Below, one piece after another: positions 7,355 to 15,759 of a DNA stretch of 64,000 bases (the stretch's first letter is position 1; each line of letters begins with the position of its first letter). The notes below the pieces were generated by a model that was not told the DNA's origin, searched no databases, and saw nothing but the letters and a program-made list of their open reading frames with translations. The stretch is from NCBI RefSeq assembly GCF_014287675.1, contig NZ_JACOPQ010000014.1, positions 46,643 to 110,642 on the forward strand, in the 5' to 3' direction. This DNA comes from Lawsonibacter faecis. GTDB lineage: Bacteria; Bacillota; Clostridia; Oscillospirales; Oscillospiraceae. The position numbers and the translations under genes were made by a program.

Positions 7355-8467
7355 ATGAAGGAGGAACAGAAAAGTCCACACTGGGCGTCATTCGCCCTCC
7401 CGCTGGCCCGGCTGCTGGCGGTATGTCTCGCCGCGGCCTTCGCATTGGGCGCAGCAGGCGGACCGGCTTCAGCTGCGCAGGCGGTGCCGGCGTCAAAATC
7501 CGCGTCATCCGGCGCGGTACGGACGGTGATCCCGCTGGGCCGGGCGGTGGGCATCAAGCTTTTTTCCGACGGGGTTCTGGTCGTGGGCCTGTCGGAGATT
7601 CCCACCGCAGACGGGTCGCTGACCCCCGCCAAGGACTGCGGCCTGCGGGAGGGCGATATTATAACCCACATCAACAGCGAAGAAGTAGATACCATTGAAG
7701 AAGTACAGGAGATCCTGCAGACCGTAGGAGATGACAAGCTGAGTATCCGGGCTATGCGCGACGGAAGGCAGGTCCAGATGACCGTCCAGGCCGCCAAGTG
7801 CAGCCCCGACGGCTCCTATAAACTGGGCGCATGGATTCGGGACTCCATGGCCGGCATCGGCACCATGACCTTCTACGACCCGGAGGCAGGCGTCTTTGGA
7901 GCCCTGGGCCACGGCATCAACGACGTGGATACGGCACTGCTGATGCCGTTATCCTCCGGCTCCATTATGTATGCCGAGGTCAGCGACGTGAAGAAGGGAA
8001 CCTGCGGCGCCCCCGGCGAGCTCCATGGTACCTTCCAGGTCAGCCGGGATATGGGCGATCTCTACGCCAACACCAAGAGCGGCATTTTCGGCCAGCTCAC
8101 CGACGAGAGCCTGGCCGCGGGCGCGAAGCCGGTGGAGGTGGCGCAGCGCAGCGACGTGAAGACCGGCAAAGCCACCATTCTCTCCAACATCGCCGGCGAT
8201 AAGGTGGAGGAGTACGAGGTGGAGATCACCCGCGTCTATCCTCAGAACGACAACGATACCCGCAATCTGATGCTCAAGGTTACGGACTCCCGCCTGCTGG
8301 ATGCCACCGGCGGTATCGTCCAGGGTATGAGCGGCAGCCCCATCCTCCAGGACGGCAAGCTGGTAGGCGCTGTCACCCACGTACTCGTGAACGACCCCAC
8401 CAGCGGTTACGGCATCCTGGCGGAGAATATGCTGGCCCAGGCCGCCGAGGCCAGCGAGCATATCTGA
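7355..8467 (+). CDS. spoIVB: SpoIVB serine peptidase (family S55), sporulation signalling
   Basis: The 370-residue protein has an N-terminal membrane anchor or signal (about residues 14-40), a PDZ domain (about 80-150) and the S55 peptidase domain (about 165-370). The catalytic histidine is in GALGHGI near residue 185 and the serine in GMSGSPIL near 326. In Bacillus subtilis SpoIVB is made in the forespore and cleaves SpoIVFA to trigger pro-sigma-K processing. It sits upstream of spo0A as in most spore-forming Firmicutes, but here a transposase relic separates them. Confidence 0.95.
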   Translation: MKEEQKSPHWASFALPLARLLAVCLAAAFALGAAGGPASAAQAVPASKSASSGAVRTVIPLGRAVGIKLFSDGVLVVGLSEIPTADGSLTPAKDCGLREGDIITHINSEEVDTIEEVQEILQTVGDDKLSIRAMRDGRQVQMTVQAAKCSPDGSYKLGAWIRDSMAGIGTMTFYDPEAGVFGALGHGINDVDTALLMPLSSGSIMYAEVSDVKKGTCGAPGELHGTFQVSRDMGDLYANTKSGIFGQLTDESLAAGAKPVEVAQRSDVKTGKATILSNIAGDKVEEYEVEITRVYPQNDNDTRNLMLKVTDSRLLDATGGIVQGMSGSPILQDGKLVGAVTHVLVNDPTSGYGILAENMLAQAAEASEHI

Positions 8468-8627
8468 CAAAATCCGATTAAGACAACAGGCAAAAAGCGG
8501 TGCCATGAATAGTCCTGCTAATAGCATAAAATAGATAAAATGCCCTTGGTGTAAAACAGAGCTTGAAAGCTCCAGTTTATTCGGACAGCACAAAAAAGCC
8601 CCCTGTAGGAAAACGCCAGGATTAAAT

Positions 8628-8835
8628 GGAGAGGCGCCGCGAGAGCGGCGCCTCTCCGGTTATTAACTGCACGCGCTCATGGTTGTTGAAATAGATGAAG
8701 CGGGCAGGCAACCATGTCCTTGGCCTCCTCAAAGGAAGCAAGCTTGTGTCGGTAGATGCATCCCATTTTGAGAATAGTGAAGAAACTCCCTGCCATAGCA
8801 TGGTCGTAATAGTTACCCCGAAAGGCACTAATGCC
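8628..8835 (-). pseudogene. IS3-family transposase remnant (C-terminal end of OrfB), frameshifted
   Basis: Minus-strand translation gives NYYDHAMAGSFFTILKMG, then CIYRHKLASFEEAKDMVA in one frame. After a frameshift near 8698 it gives RFIYFNNHERVQLITGEAP and a stop. This matches the end of the IS3/IS150 integrase core: the catalytic-Glu region around ESFF...LK and the YIxFYNxxR block. The catalytic glutamate position reads Gly (AMAGSFF), another sign of decay. A strong hairpin (GGAGAGGCGCCGC with its complement, 8628-8657) covers the 3' end. No upstream half of the element or clear terminal repeats were found. Confidence 0.8.
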
Positions 8836-8914
8836 CCTCTCCCGGCAACAATAACATCCATCTTTTTACAGTTTATTTGCAAAAATAGACAATGATTTCC
8901 TTTAATCCCGCTCT

Positions 8915-8956
8915 TTCGTCAAATTTCTTCGACTTTTGCAGTCGACGGAAGTCGAA
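8915..8956 (+). promoter_or_regulatory. Cluster of Spo0A-box-like sites upstream of spo0A
   Basis: Relative to the 0A-box core TTTGTCGAA there are three close matches. The minus strand gives TTTGACGAA at 8915-8923 and AAAGTCGAA at 8928-8936. The plus strand gives AAGTCGAA at 8949-8956. A further GTCGAC lies at 8941. The cluster is about 150 bases before the spo0A start, consistent with the autoregulation known for spo0A. Confidence 0.5.
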
Positions 8957-9096
8957 TCAATTTTATCCAGAAATTGTCATTTCCCTCTTGCGTTCGCTGT
9001 CTGATTATGGTAAATTATAGGCAACCGGTAAATACGCGATGGCCATACGATGGATTTGAAGAAGCGATGACGCTTTAACAGGAAAGGACGAGTGTA

Positions 9097-9876
9097 GTGG
9101 ATAAGACGATAAAGATTCTGGTTGCGGATGCGGGCGAGGAGTTCCGCAGGCTCTTGACGGACGCTCTGGCGGAGGAGTCGGACATGGAGCTGGTGGGCGC
9201 CACCGGCGACGGCAAGGAGGCTATCTCCCTGGTCCGCGAGCTGAATCCCGACGTGGTTGCGATGGATCTGATTCTCGCCCAGATGGACGGTCTTGAGGTT
9301 CTTACCGAGCTGACCGCCCTCTCTCCGCGGCCCCGGGTGCTGGTGCTCTCCAGCTTTGCCAATCTCAGCATGACCAGCCATGTGGCCGCGGGCGGCGCGG
9401 ACTACTGCCTCATGAAGCCCTGTAAAATCAGCACCGTGCTGGAGCGCATCCGCCAGCTCGCCTCCCTGCGTCAGGCCGACCAGAGTGAGGGCGATTCTCA
9501 CTCCGGCCTCCGGGAGCAGAGCCAGAGCCTGGAGAGCGCAGTCACCGGCATTATCCACGAAATCGGCGTTCCCGCCCATATCAAGGGCTACCAGTATCTC
9601 CGCGAGGCCATTATCATCGCCGTGGAGAACATGGAGGTCATCAACGCCGTCACAAAGGTCCTCTATCCGGAGGTTGCCAAGCGCTTCAACACCACCGCCT
9701 CCCGGGTGGAGCGGGCCATCCGCCACGCCATCGAGGTGGCCTGGGACCGGGGCGATCTGGACGTACTACAGAAGTACTTCGGCTACACCGTCTCCAACGT
9801 CAAGGGCAAGCCCACCAACAGCGAGTTCATCGCCATGATTGCCGACCGCCTCCAGCTCCAGCGGAAGGAAAAATAA
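9097..9876 (+). CDS. spo0A: Spo0A, master response regulator of sporulation
   Basis: The 259-residue protein has a receiver domain (about residues 1-125) with DAGEE acidic residues, the phospho-acceptor aspartate in VVAMDLILAQMDG and a lysine in LMKPCK. A linker follows, then the Spo0A DNA-binding domain (about 145-259), with HEIGVPAHIKGYQYLREAI and the recognition helix TASRVERAIRHAIEVAW. It starts with GTG after GGAAAGGA. Phosphorylated Spo0A binds 0A boxes to switch on early sporulation. Boxes resembling these lie upstream of its own gene. Confidence 0.97.
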   Translation: MDKTIKILVADAGEEFRRLLTDALAEESDMELVGATGDGKEAISLVRELNPDVVAMDLILAQMDGLEVLTELTALSPRPRVLVLSSFANLSMTSHVAAGGADYCLMKPCKISTVLERIRQLASLRQADQSEGDSHSGLREQSQSLESAVTGIIHEIGVPAHIKGYQYLREAIIIAVENMEVINAVTKVLYPEVAKRFNTTASRVERAIRHAIEVAWDRGDLDVLQKYFGYTVSNVKGKPTNSEFIAMIADRLQLQRKEK

Positions 9877-9896
9877 ATTCTTGAATCTTCCATATT

Positions 9897-9930
9897 ATAA
9901 CAGGTTGCCCCAATTGGGGCAACCTGTTAT
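9897..9930 (+). terminator. Intrinsic terminator after spo0A
   Basis: ATAACAGGTTGCCCCA pairs perfectly with the following TTGGGGCAACCTGTTAT and runs into ATTTTG. Confidence 0.9.
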
Positions 9931-9977
9931 ATTTTGTGCTTTCTAGCCGCTGATTTGGCCCCAGGCAAAAACTCAGT

Positions 9978-10006
9978 TTGACAATCCGTCTCTTCGGCGG
10001 TAGAAT
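9978..10006 (+). promoter_or_regulatory. Sigma-A promoter upstream of lrgA/lrgB
   Basis: TTGACA and TAGAAT are separated by 17 bases. The start would fall near 10013, leaving a leader of about 200 bases before the lrgA GTG. The leader (10014-10212) is GC-rich; no gene or known riboswitch was recognised in it. Confidence 0.7.
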
Positions 10007-10212
10007 CAAAACCCGGGCCGGGCCTGAAGCGTATCGTCCCTCAAAGCGCCTCTCCCCACGCCAGCCCGCCCCAGATTTTTCTTTTCCCGTCAGGACATCG
10101 CCGTATTTTCCGCCGCCGACCCACGTTTTCGGCAAAGCCGGCACGCCTGACGTGAATATCCTGCGTCTTTGCGCATACCCCGCGCCGGAGACGCGCCGGG
10201 AGGCCGCCGTAC

Positions 10213-10575
10213 GTGAACATCATCTATCAGATCGCCATTATCTTCTCAATCTGCTGGGTAGGGCAGATCATCGAGTCTCTGCTCCCCTTCCCGTTCCCCG
10301 CCAGCGTGGCCGCCATGGTGCTGCTCTTCACCCTGCTCTGCCTGCGGGCGGTACGGGTGGACCACATCCGTGAGAAGTCCGACTTTCTTTTGGGCAACAT
10401 GGCCTTTTTCTTCATCCCCGCCGGGGTGAGCATCATCAATTATTTCGACGTGCTCCGCTCCGCCCTTCTTCCCCTGCTGGTCATCTGCCTTGTCACCACG
10501 GTGCTGACCTTCGCCGCCACAGCCTACAGCGTCCGGCTGACCCGCTATCTTATGGACAGGAGGAAAAAGCAGTGA
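10213..10575 (+). CDS. lrgA: CidA/LrgA family membrane protein
   Basis: The 120-residue protein has four membrane segments and the family blocks GQIIESLLPFPFPASV and NMAFFFIPAGVSII. LrgA/CidA proteins are holin-like and, with LrgB, influence murein hydrolase export and pyruvate or glycolate transport in other Firmicutes. It begins with GTG, and GGGAGG lies about 8 bases upstream. Its end overlaps the lrgB start (GTGA), so the pair is translationally coupled. Confidence 0.88.
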   Translation: MNIIYQIAIIFSICWVGQIIESLLPFPFPASVAAMVLLFTLLCLRAVRVDHIREKSDFLLGNMAFFFIPAGVSIINYFDVLRSALLPLLVICLVTTVLTFAATAYSVRLTRYLMDRRKKQ

Positions 10576-11252
10576 GCGAACTATTCGCTTCCCCCTTCTT
10601 CGGTATCGCTCTGAGCGTGGCCGCCTTCTGGGTGGGCGTCAGAATACAGAAGAGGACCGGCCTGGTCCTCTGCAATCCTCTGCTCATCGCCATTGTTCTG
10701 GTCTCAGCCGTGCTCCTCCTCCTGCGCATCCCCTATGAGGACTATAATGCCGGAGGCGCTGTCATCAATATGTTCCTCGCCCCCGCCACGGCCTGTCTGG
10801 CCGTTTCCATCTACACCAAGCTCCCCCTGCTCAGGGAGAACTGGCTCCCCATCCTGGTGGGCTGCGCAGTGGGTTCCCTCACCTCCATGGGCAGCGTCTG
10901 GGGACTGTGCCGCCTCTTTCGGCTGGATGAGGCCATGACCGCCTCCCTCATGCCCAAGTCGGTCACCACTCCCATCGCAATCGGTATTGCGGGCAGCCAT
11001 GGCGGCATCCAGGCCGTCACGGTGGTGGCCGTTATCCTCACGGGCATCCTGGGCAGCATCCTGGCCCCGGTCCTTATCAAGCTCTTCCGGGTAGAGGACC
11101 CGGTGGAGGCGGGCCTCGCCATCGGCGCCTGTTCCCACGCGGTGGGCACCTCCAAGGCCCTGGAGCTGGGCGAGACCGAGGGGGCCATGAGCGGACTTGC
11201 CATCGGCGTATGCGGCATCCTCACCGTTCTCCTCTCCCTTGCTTTGATGTAA
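10572..11252 (+). CDS. lrgB: LrgB family protein
   Basis: The 226-residue protein has about six membrane segments. It has the LrgB family motifs NMFLAPATACLAVSIY, SLMPKSVTTPIAIGIA and ACSHAVGTSKALELGE. It starts at a GTG inside the end of lrgA. In other Firmicutes LrgB acts with LrgA in the membrane; the transported molecule here cannot be read from sequence. A bidirectional terminator follows. Confidence 0.92.
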   Translation: MSELFASPFFGIALSVAAFWVGVRIQKRTGLVLCNPLLIAIVLVSAVLLLLRIPYEDYNAGGAVINMFLAPATACLAVSIYTKLPLLRENWLPILVGCAVGSLTSMGSVWGLCRLFRLDEAMTASLMPKSVTTPIAIGIAGSHGGIQAVTVVAVILTGILGSILAPVLIKLFRVEDPVEAGLAIGACSHAVGTSKALELGETEGAMSGLAIGVCGILTVLLSLALM

Positions 11253-11260
11253 ATTGTGTT

Positions 11261-11301
11261 AAAAAGACGCGGCCCCATATCTCATGGGGCCGCGTCTTTT
11301 T
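11261..11301. terminator. Bidirectional terminator between lrgB and the convergent SLH lipoprotein gene
   Basis: AAAAAGACGCGGCCCCAT pairs perfectly with its complement across a 5-base loop, giving U-tracts in both directions. Confidence 0.9.
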
Positions 11302-11309
11302 CAAAACAC

Positions 11310-13154
11310 TTACCGTCCAATTTCCATGGCCCTGGACAGCATGGCTGCGGCGGACCCCCGGTCCACGCCGTCACTTGGGAGGAAAAGCCCCTCCGGGGTC
11401 CCCTCAATGATGCCCAGCGCCTCCCCCTTGGCGACGTAGTAGTAGTCCTCCGCCACATCGGGAAACCGGGTGGCGGTCACGCTGCCGTCGTCGGCGTATC
11501 CCAGCGCGCGCACCAGCAGCTTGACCACCTCCAGGCGGGTCATGGGCTGCTCCTGGCCAAAGCCGTCCGGATAGTCGGCGGCATCCAGATACCCGGCGGC
11601 ACAGAGCGCGCCGATGTACCCCTCAGCCCAGGTCTCCGCCACGTCGGGCAGCAGACTTCCCCCGGGGCTCTCGCTCAGGGTCACACCGTTGATGAGGGGC
11701 ATGGCCCTGTAGACCAGCGCCGCCATTGCGCTGCGCTCCACACCCTCATAGGGCCGGTAGGTGCCGTCGGGATAGCCGGTCACGATGCCCATGTCCCCCA
11801 GCTTCCCGTAGTACGCCGCTGCCCAGTGGTTCCGGTCCGCCTCGCTCAGGCGGGAGAGAAAGGAGCCGGAGACCTCCGGCTCCTCCCCGCCCCCGGGCGT
11901 CTGCGCGTACCAGTCGATGTAGAGGTCCCGCATATGGCTGTTCACCGCCAGGAATTTGTAGCGGAAGTGGGCCTCGCCCGCCACGCCCAGCTCCAGGTTC
12001 AGCTTGAGCTGGGCCTTGATGGCGTCCAGCCCGTACCAGGGGTCCTCGGGGTCGTCCTTGTCGGCCTGATAGTCCGCCATGCCGATATAGAGCTTCACGC
12101 CCGTCCCCTCCACGGTGTCGGTCCACCATCGGGCGATGGTCTCGTAGTCCAGCTTGGCGTGGCCGATGGGCCAGTAAATCTGGGGACAGATGTAGTCCAC
12201 CCAGCCCTCCTGAACCCATTTGCGGCTGTCGGCGTAGGCTGCGTAGTAGCTCTCATAGTTGCCCGTGGTGGCCGACCCGGCGCTCTGGTGGGTGCTGTCC
12301 GCCCACACGCCGGAGGGGGACACGCCGAAGGAGAGCTCGGGGTCGACGGCGTGGATGCGCTCGTCCAGCTCCTCTATGAGGCGGTTGACGTTATCCCTGC
12401 GCCAGTCCCCCAGGTTGGAGAAGCCCCCGCCGTACTGCCCGTAGGCGGCCTCGTCCGCAAAATCCTTGCCGGGGTAGAAGTAGTCGTCCAGATGGATGCC
12501 GTCGATGTCGTAATTGCGGGCCAGCTCCTCCGCGCCCTGGACCACCAGCTCCCGCACCTCGGGGATGCCGGGATTCAGGTAAAAGTTACCCTCGTGCTCC
12601 ACCACCCACTCGGGGTGCTGCTTTGCCGGGTTGGAGGACGCCAGGGCGTCGAACTCGGTCTGCCCGCTCTTGGTCACCCGGAAGGGGTTCACCCACGCGT
12701 GGAGCTCCAGCCCCAGGGCGTGTGCCTTCTCCACCCAGTATTCCAGGGGATCGAAGCCGCCCGCCGGCGCGGTGTTCTGGTCCCCGGTGAGGTAGCTGCT
12801 CCACGGGAACAGCTCCGAGGGGTACAGCGCGTCGCAGGAGGGCCGCACCTGGAGAATGACGGCGTTCATCCCCATCTCCGCGCTGTTTTCCAGAATATCG
12901 TCGGCCTGGGCCTTCAGCGCCGCCACGTCGGCGGTGGCCTTATCGGGGTAGTCCAGATTGTAGACCGTGGCGACCCATACCGCCCGGAAGCCGTCCCTGG
13001 CGGCGCTGGGGGCGTTCACCTTCTGGGGCGCGGCCTGGGCCGATTCCTCGGGGGGCGTATCCCCGCCCTTGGGCGCGGGCGCGCAGCCCGCCAGTGCGGT
13101 GGTAAAGAGCAGCCCCGCCAGTGCCAGGGCCGCGAGACGTCGATGTAAGCGCAT
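11310..13154 (-). CDS. SLH-domain lipoprotein with a GHL10-type glycoside-hydrolase-like domain
   Basis: The 614-residue protein has a lipoprotein signal (LFTTALAGC). It then has a TIM-barrel domain of the GHL10/DUF187 type (about residues 55-375), with FRAVWVATVYNLDYP, ILQVRPSCDALYPSELFPWS, DGIHLDDYFYP and VDYICPQIYW. Three C-terminal S-layer homology repeats (about 430-612) include DGTYRPYEGVERSAMAALVY. The family is thought to act on cell-wall or exopolysaccharide glycans. Carrying both a lipid anchor and SLH repeats is redundant for anchoring and so a little unusual. Confidence 0.88.
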   Translation of the reverse strand: MRLHRRLAALALAGLLFTTALAGCAPAPKGGDTPPEESAQAAPQKVNAPSAARDGFRAVWVATVYNLDYPDKATADVAALKAQADDILENSAEMGMNAVILQVRPSCDALYPSELFPWSSYLTGDQNTAPAGGFDPLEYWVEKAHALGLELHAWVNPFRVTKSGQTEFDALASSNPAKQHPEWVVEHEGNFYLNPGIPEVRELVVQGAEELARNYDIDGIHLDDYFYPGKDFADEAAYGQYGGGFSNLGDWRRDNVNRLIEELDERIHAVDPELSFGVSPSGVWADSTHQSAGSATTGNYESYYAAYADSRKWVQEGWVDYICPQIYWPIGHAKLDYETIARWWTDTVEGTGVKLYIGMADYQADKDDPEDPWYGLDAIKAQLKLNLELGVAGEAHFRYKFLAVNSHMRDLYIDWYAQTPGGGEEPEVSGSFLSRLSEADRNHWAAAYYGKLGDMGIVTGYPDGTYRPYEGVERSAMAALVYRAMPLINGVTLSESPGGSLLPDVAETWAEGYIGALCAAGYLDAADYPDGFGQEQPMTRLEVVKLLVRALGYADDGSVTATRFPDVAEDYYYVAKGEALGIIEGTPEGLFLPSDGVDRGSAAAMLSRAMEIGR

Positions 13155-13270
13155 GAAATTCTCCCCGTTCTTTTCAGTCTGACTTTTTAAAGCAATCTCT
13201 TTGTCGATTATGGGGAGATTATAACATATGGCGGCTCAAAGTGGTAGACATAATTTTGGCAAAATAAAAT

Positions 13271-13291
13271 GGACCGCTCCAAGAGCGGTCC
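13271..13291 (-). terminator. Terminator after the ABC-MarR operon
   Basis: A perfect 9-bp GC-rich stem (GGACCGCTC/GAGCGGTCC) is followed on the minus strand by ATTTTATTTT. Confidence 0.8.
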
Positions 13292-13304
13292 GCTGGGTTT
13301 CATG

Positions 13305-13748
13305 TCAGAGCTCCAGCCCCTCGCAGCCCTCCAGGTTGGTCAGCAGCCGGCGAAGGTCCTCCCCCAGGTCCTCCAGCTCCCTGTCGCTGAACCCCCGGCA
13401 GAGGGTGTCCTCCACGGCCTTGAAACCGCTTCGGACAGCCTCGGCCTTGTCCCTGCCCGCCTCCGTGAGACGGACCAGATAGGCCCTGCGGCTGTCCGGG
13501 TGGCTCTCCCGGGCGATAAGCCCCGCCTCCTCCAGCCGGTCCAGGGCACGGGAGAGGGTGGCGGCGTCCAGGCCGCACGCCTGCGCCAGCGCCCTCTGGG
13601 TGAGGCCGTCCCCCTCCAGCAGGCGGGTGAGGATACGGGGCTGGCCCTGGCCCAGGGGCAGCCCCAGGGCGGTAAAATAGGGCTGCATCAGCCGCCGCCG
13701 GGCACGGTCCAGCTGAAACAGCAGGCTTCTGATTTCGCTCTTATCCAT
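13305..13748 (-). CDS. MarR-family transcriptional regulator
   Basis: The 147-residue protein has a winged helix (about residues 30-110): LTQRALAQACGLDAATLSRALDRLEEAGLI, then the wing SHPDSRRAYLVRLTEAG. I chose the ATG at 13748 because it fits the family length and GAGAGG lies 8 bases upstream; a longer frame to 13937 adds Arg-rich sequence with no counterpart. It is the last gene of an operon with two ABC exporter subunits, so it most likely represses that exporter and releases it on ligand binding. Confidence 0.9.
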   Translation of the reverse strand: MDKSEIRSLLFQLDRARRRLMQPYFTALGLPLGQGQPRILTRLLEGDGLTQRALAQACGLDAATLSRALDRLEEAGLIARESHPDSRRAYLVRLTEAGRDKAEAVRSGFKAVEDTLCRGFSDRELEDLGEDLRRLLTNLEGCEGLEL

Positions 13749-13815
13749 GTGCTCGCCTCTCTTTGCATGCGATCGCTTTCGCCGCTCAACGCAGACGCCC
13801 GCCACATGCGGTACC

Positions 13816-15672
13816 TTACTCCAGCTCAAACTGCCCCGTATAGAGCTGATAATACCGTCCCCTCTGCTCCAGCAGCGCCTCGTGATCCCCCCGCTCGATG
13901 ACCCGGCCCTGCTCAAGCACCAGAATGGCCTTGGCATTGCGGACCGTGGAGAGCCTGTGGGCGATGACGAAGACGGTCCGCCCGTCCATCAGGCCGTCCA
14001 TACCCTTTTCGATGAGCTTCTCCGTCCGGGTATCCACGCTGCTGGTGGCCTCGTCCAGCACCAGCACCGGCGGCCGCGCCACGGCGGCCCGCGCGATGGC
14101 CAGCAGCTGCCTCTGTCCCTGGGACAGATTGGAGCCGTCGGAGTAGAGCATGGTATCGTACCCGTCGGGCAGGCGGCGGATGAAGGAGTCGGCGTTGGCC
14201 AGCCCGGCAGCAGCCCGGATGTCCTCGTCGGTGGCGTTCAGCCGCCCGTAGCGGATATTGTCCGCGATGGTCCCGGTGAAGAGGTGGGTGTCCTGGATGA
14301 CCATGGACATGCTCCGACGCAGCGCGTCCTTCTTAATATCCTTCACATCGATGCCGTCATAGGTGATGGTGCCGTCGGTCAGCTCGTAGAAGCGGTTGAT
14401 GAGGTTGATGATGGTGGTCTTCCCCGCGCCGGTGGAGCCCACGAAGGCGATCTTCTGTCCGGGCTTGGCGAAGAGATCGATACCGTGGAGAATGGTCTTC
14501 TCCGGGCTATACCCGAAAACCACGTTTTGGAAGCGCACATCCCCCTTCAGGGGAACCAGTGACGTGCTCCCGTCCGGCTGCGGTACCTTCCAGGCGAACT
14601 TCCCGGTGTACTCCCCGCACTCCCGCAGGCCGTCCGCGCTCTCCTCCACCCTGCATAGGGTGATGCTCCCCTCGTCCGTCTCCGGCTCCTCGTCCATCAT
14701 GTCGAAGATGCGCTCCGCGCCGGAGAGGGCCGCCAGCAGAAAGTTCACCTGGTTGGTGAACTGGTTCATCGGCATGGCGCTCTGGCGGACGTAGACCAGA
14801 TAGGCGGACAGCCCGCCCAAATCCATCAGGCCCGAGAGGACGAACAGCCCGCCCACGCAGGCGGAGACCGCGTAGTTGAAGTAAGAGAGGCTCACGATGG
14901 TGGGCACCGTCATGCCCGAGTAGGTCATGGCCTTGGTGGCCGCCCTGCGGAGGTTCTCGTTGCGCGCGCAGAACTCGTCATAGTCCTGGGGCTCGTGGTT
15001 AAAGACCTTTTCCACCTTCGCCCCGGTGACCATCTCCTCGATGAAGCCGTTCAGGTTCCCCAGCCGGGCCTGCTGCTCGTTGTAGTACTTCCGGCTGCGC
15101 CTGCCGTTCCACTGGATGAAGAGGGCCATGGCCGCCAGGAAGAAGATGACGATGAGGGACAGCCGGATATTGAGCACCAGCAGCATGGCAATGGTGCCCA
15201 CGATCATGATGCCGCTTTGAATAATCATGGCGAAGGAGTTGTTGAGCGCGTCGTTGAGGGTGTCCACGTCGTTGGTGAAGCGGCTCATCAGCTCGCCATG
15301 AGTGTGGGCGTCGAAGTATTTGAGGGGCAGGGTCTGCACATGGGCGAAGAGGTCGGCGCGGATCTCAGCCACCACCTTCTGGGCGGTGTGCGCCATGAGC
15401 TGGTTATAGCCCCAGGTGGCCAGCACCCCCGCCAGGTACATGCCGCCCATGCCCAGCAGCATCACCAGCAGCCCGCCCACGTCGCCGGGCAGGATGTAAT
15501 TGTTGATGGCGGGCTTCAGGAGGTAGGTGCCCATGATGTTGGCCCCGCTGCCGATAAAGACCAGCACCGCCACGATGCCCAGGGCCAGCTTGTGCCGCCC
15601 CAGGTAGCCCATGAGCTGCCGGAGGGTCTTTTTCGTATTCTTGGGCCGCTTGTAGGTCATTGCTTTCGGCAT
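13816..15672 (-). CDS. ABC exporter, fused membrane and ATPase subunit (consensus-ATPase half of a heterodimer)
   Basis: The 618-residue protein has a six-helix exporter domain (about residues 1-330) and a nucleotide-binding domain with Walker A GSTGAGKTT, signature LSQGQRQLL and Walker B VLVLDEATSS with its catalytic glutamate. LSQGQ departs from the usual LSGGQ. An insertion of about 45 residues precedes the Walker A. With the upstream subunit it should form a heterodimeric drug or lipid exporter of the MdlAB/BmrCD class. AGGAGG precedes the ATG. Confidence 0.92.
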   Translation of the reverse strand: MPKAMTYKRPKNTKKTLRQLMGYLGRHKLALGIVAVLVFIGSGANIMGTYLLKPAINNYILPGDVGGLLVMLLGMGGMYLAGVLATWGYNQLMAHTAQKVVAEIRADLFAHVQTLPLKYFDAHTHGELMSRFTNDVDTLNDALNNSFAMIIQSGIMIVGTIAMLLVLNIRLSLIVIFFLAAMALFIQWNGRRSRKYYNEQQARLGNLNGFIEEMVTGAKVEKVFNHEPQDYDEFCARNENLRRAATKAMTYSGMTVPTIVSLSYFNYAVSACVGGLFVLSGLMDLGGLSAYLVYVRQSAMPMNQFTNQVNFLLAALSGAERIFDMMDEEPETDEGSITLCRVEESADGLRECGEYTGKFAWKVPQPDGSTSLVPLKGDVRFQNVVFGYSPEKTILHGIDLFAKPGQKIAFVGSTGAGKTTIINLINRFYELTDGTITYDGIDVKDIKKDALRRSMSMVIQDTHLFTGTIADNIRYGRLNATDEDIRAAAGLANADSFIRRLPDGYDTMLYSDGSNLSQGQRQLLAIARAAVARPPVLVLDEATSSVDTRTEKLIEKGMDGLMDGRTVFVIAHRLSTVRNAKAILVLEQGRVIERGDHEALLEQRGRYYQLYTGQFELE

Positions 15673-15759
15673 AAGAGTGCCTCCTAGCTTGGCAGAATTT
15701 CCGCCGCGGGCGGAAAGAAAATCAAGTCAATTTCCAGTATGGATTGAATACCCACGGAA

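Noticed and set aside
8622..8882. An 86-residue minus-strand frame as an intact small gene
   Set aside because: Only its last third matches a transposase; the first part is out of frame relative to the conserved OrfB residues, so it is a chance fusion across a frameshift.
11256..13148. Long plus-strand frame opposite the SLH lipoprotein
   Set aside because: The minus strand encodes a clear lipoprotein with GHL10 and SLH domains. The plus frame has no start signal and no recognisable motif.
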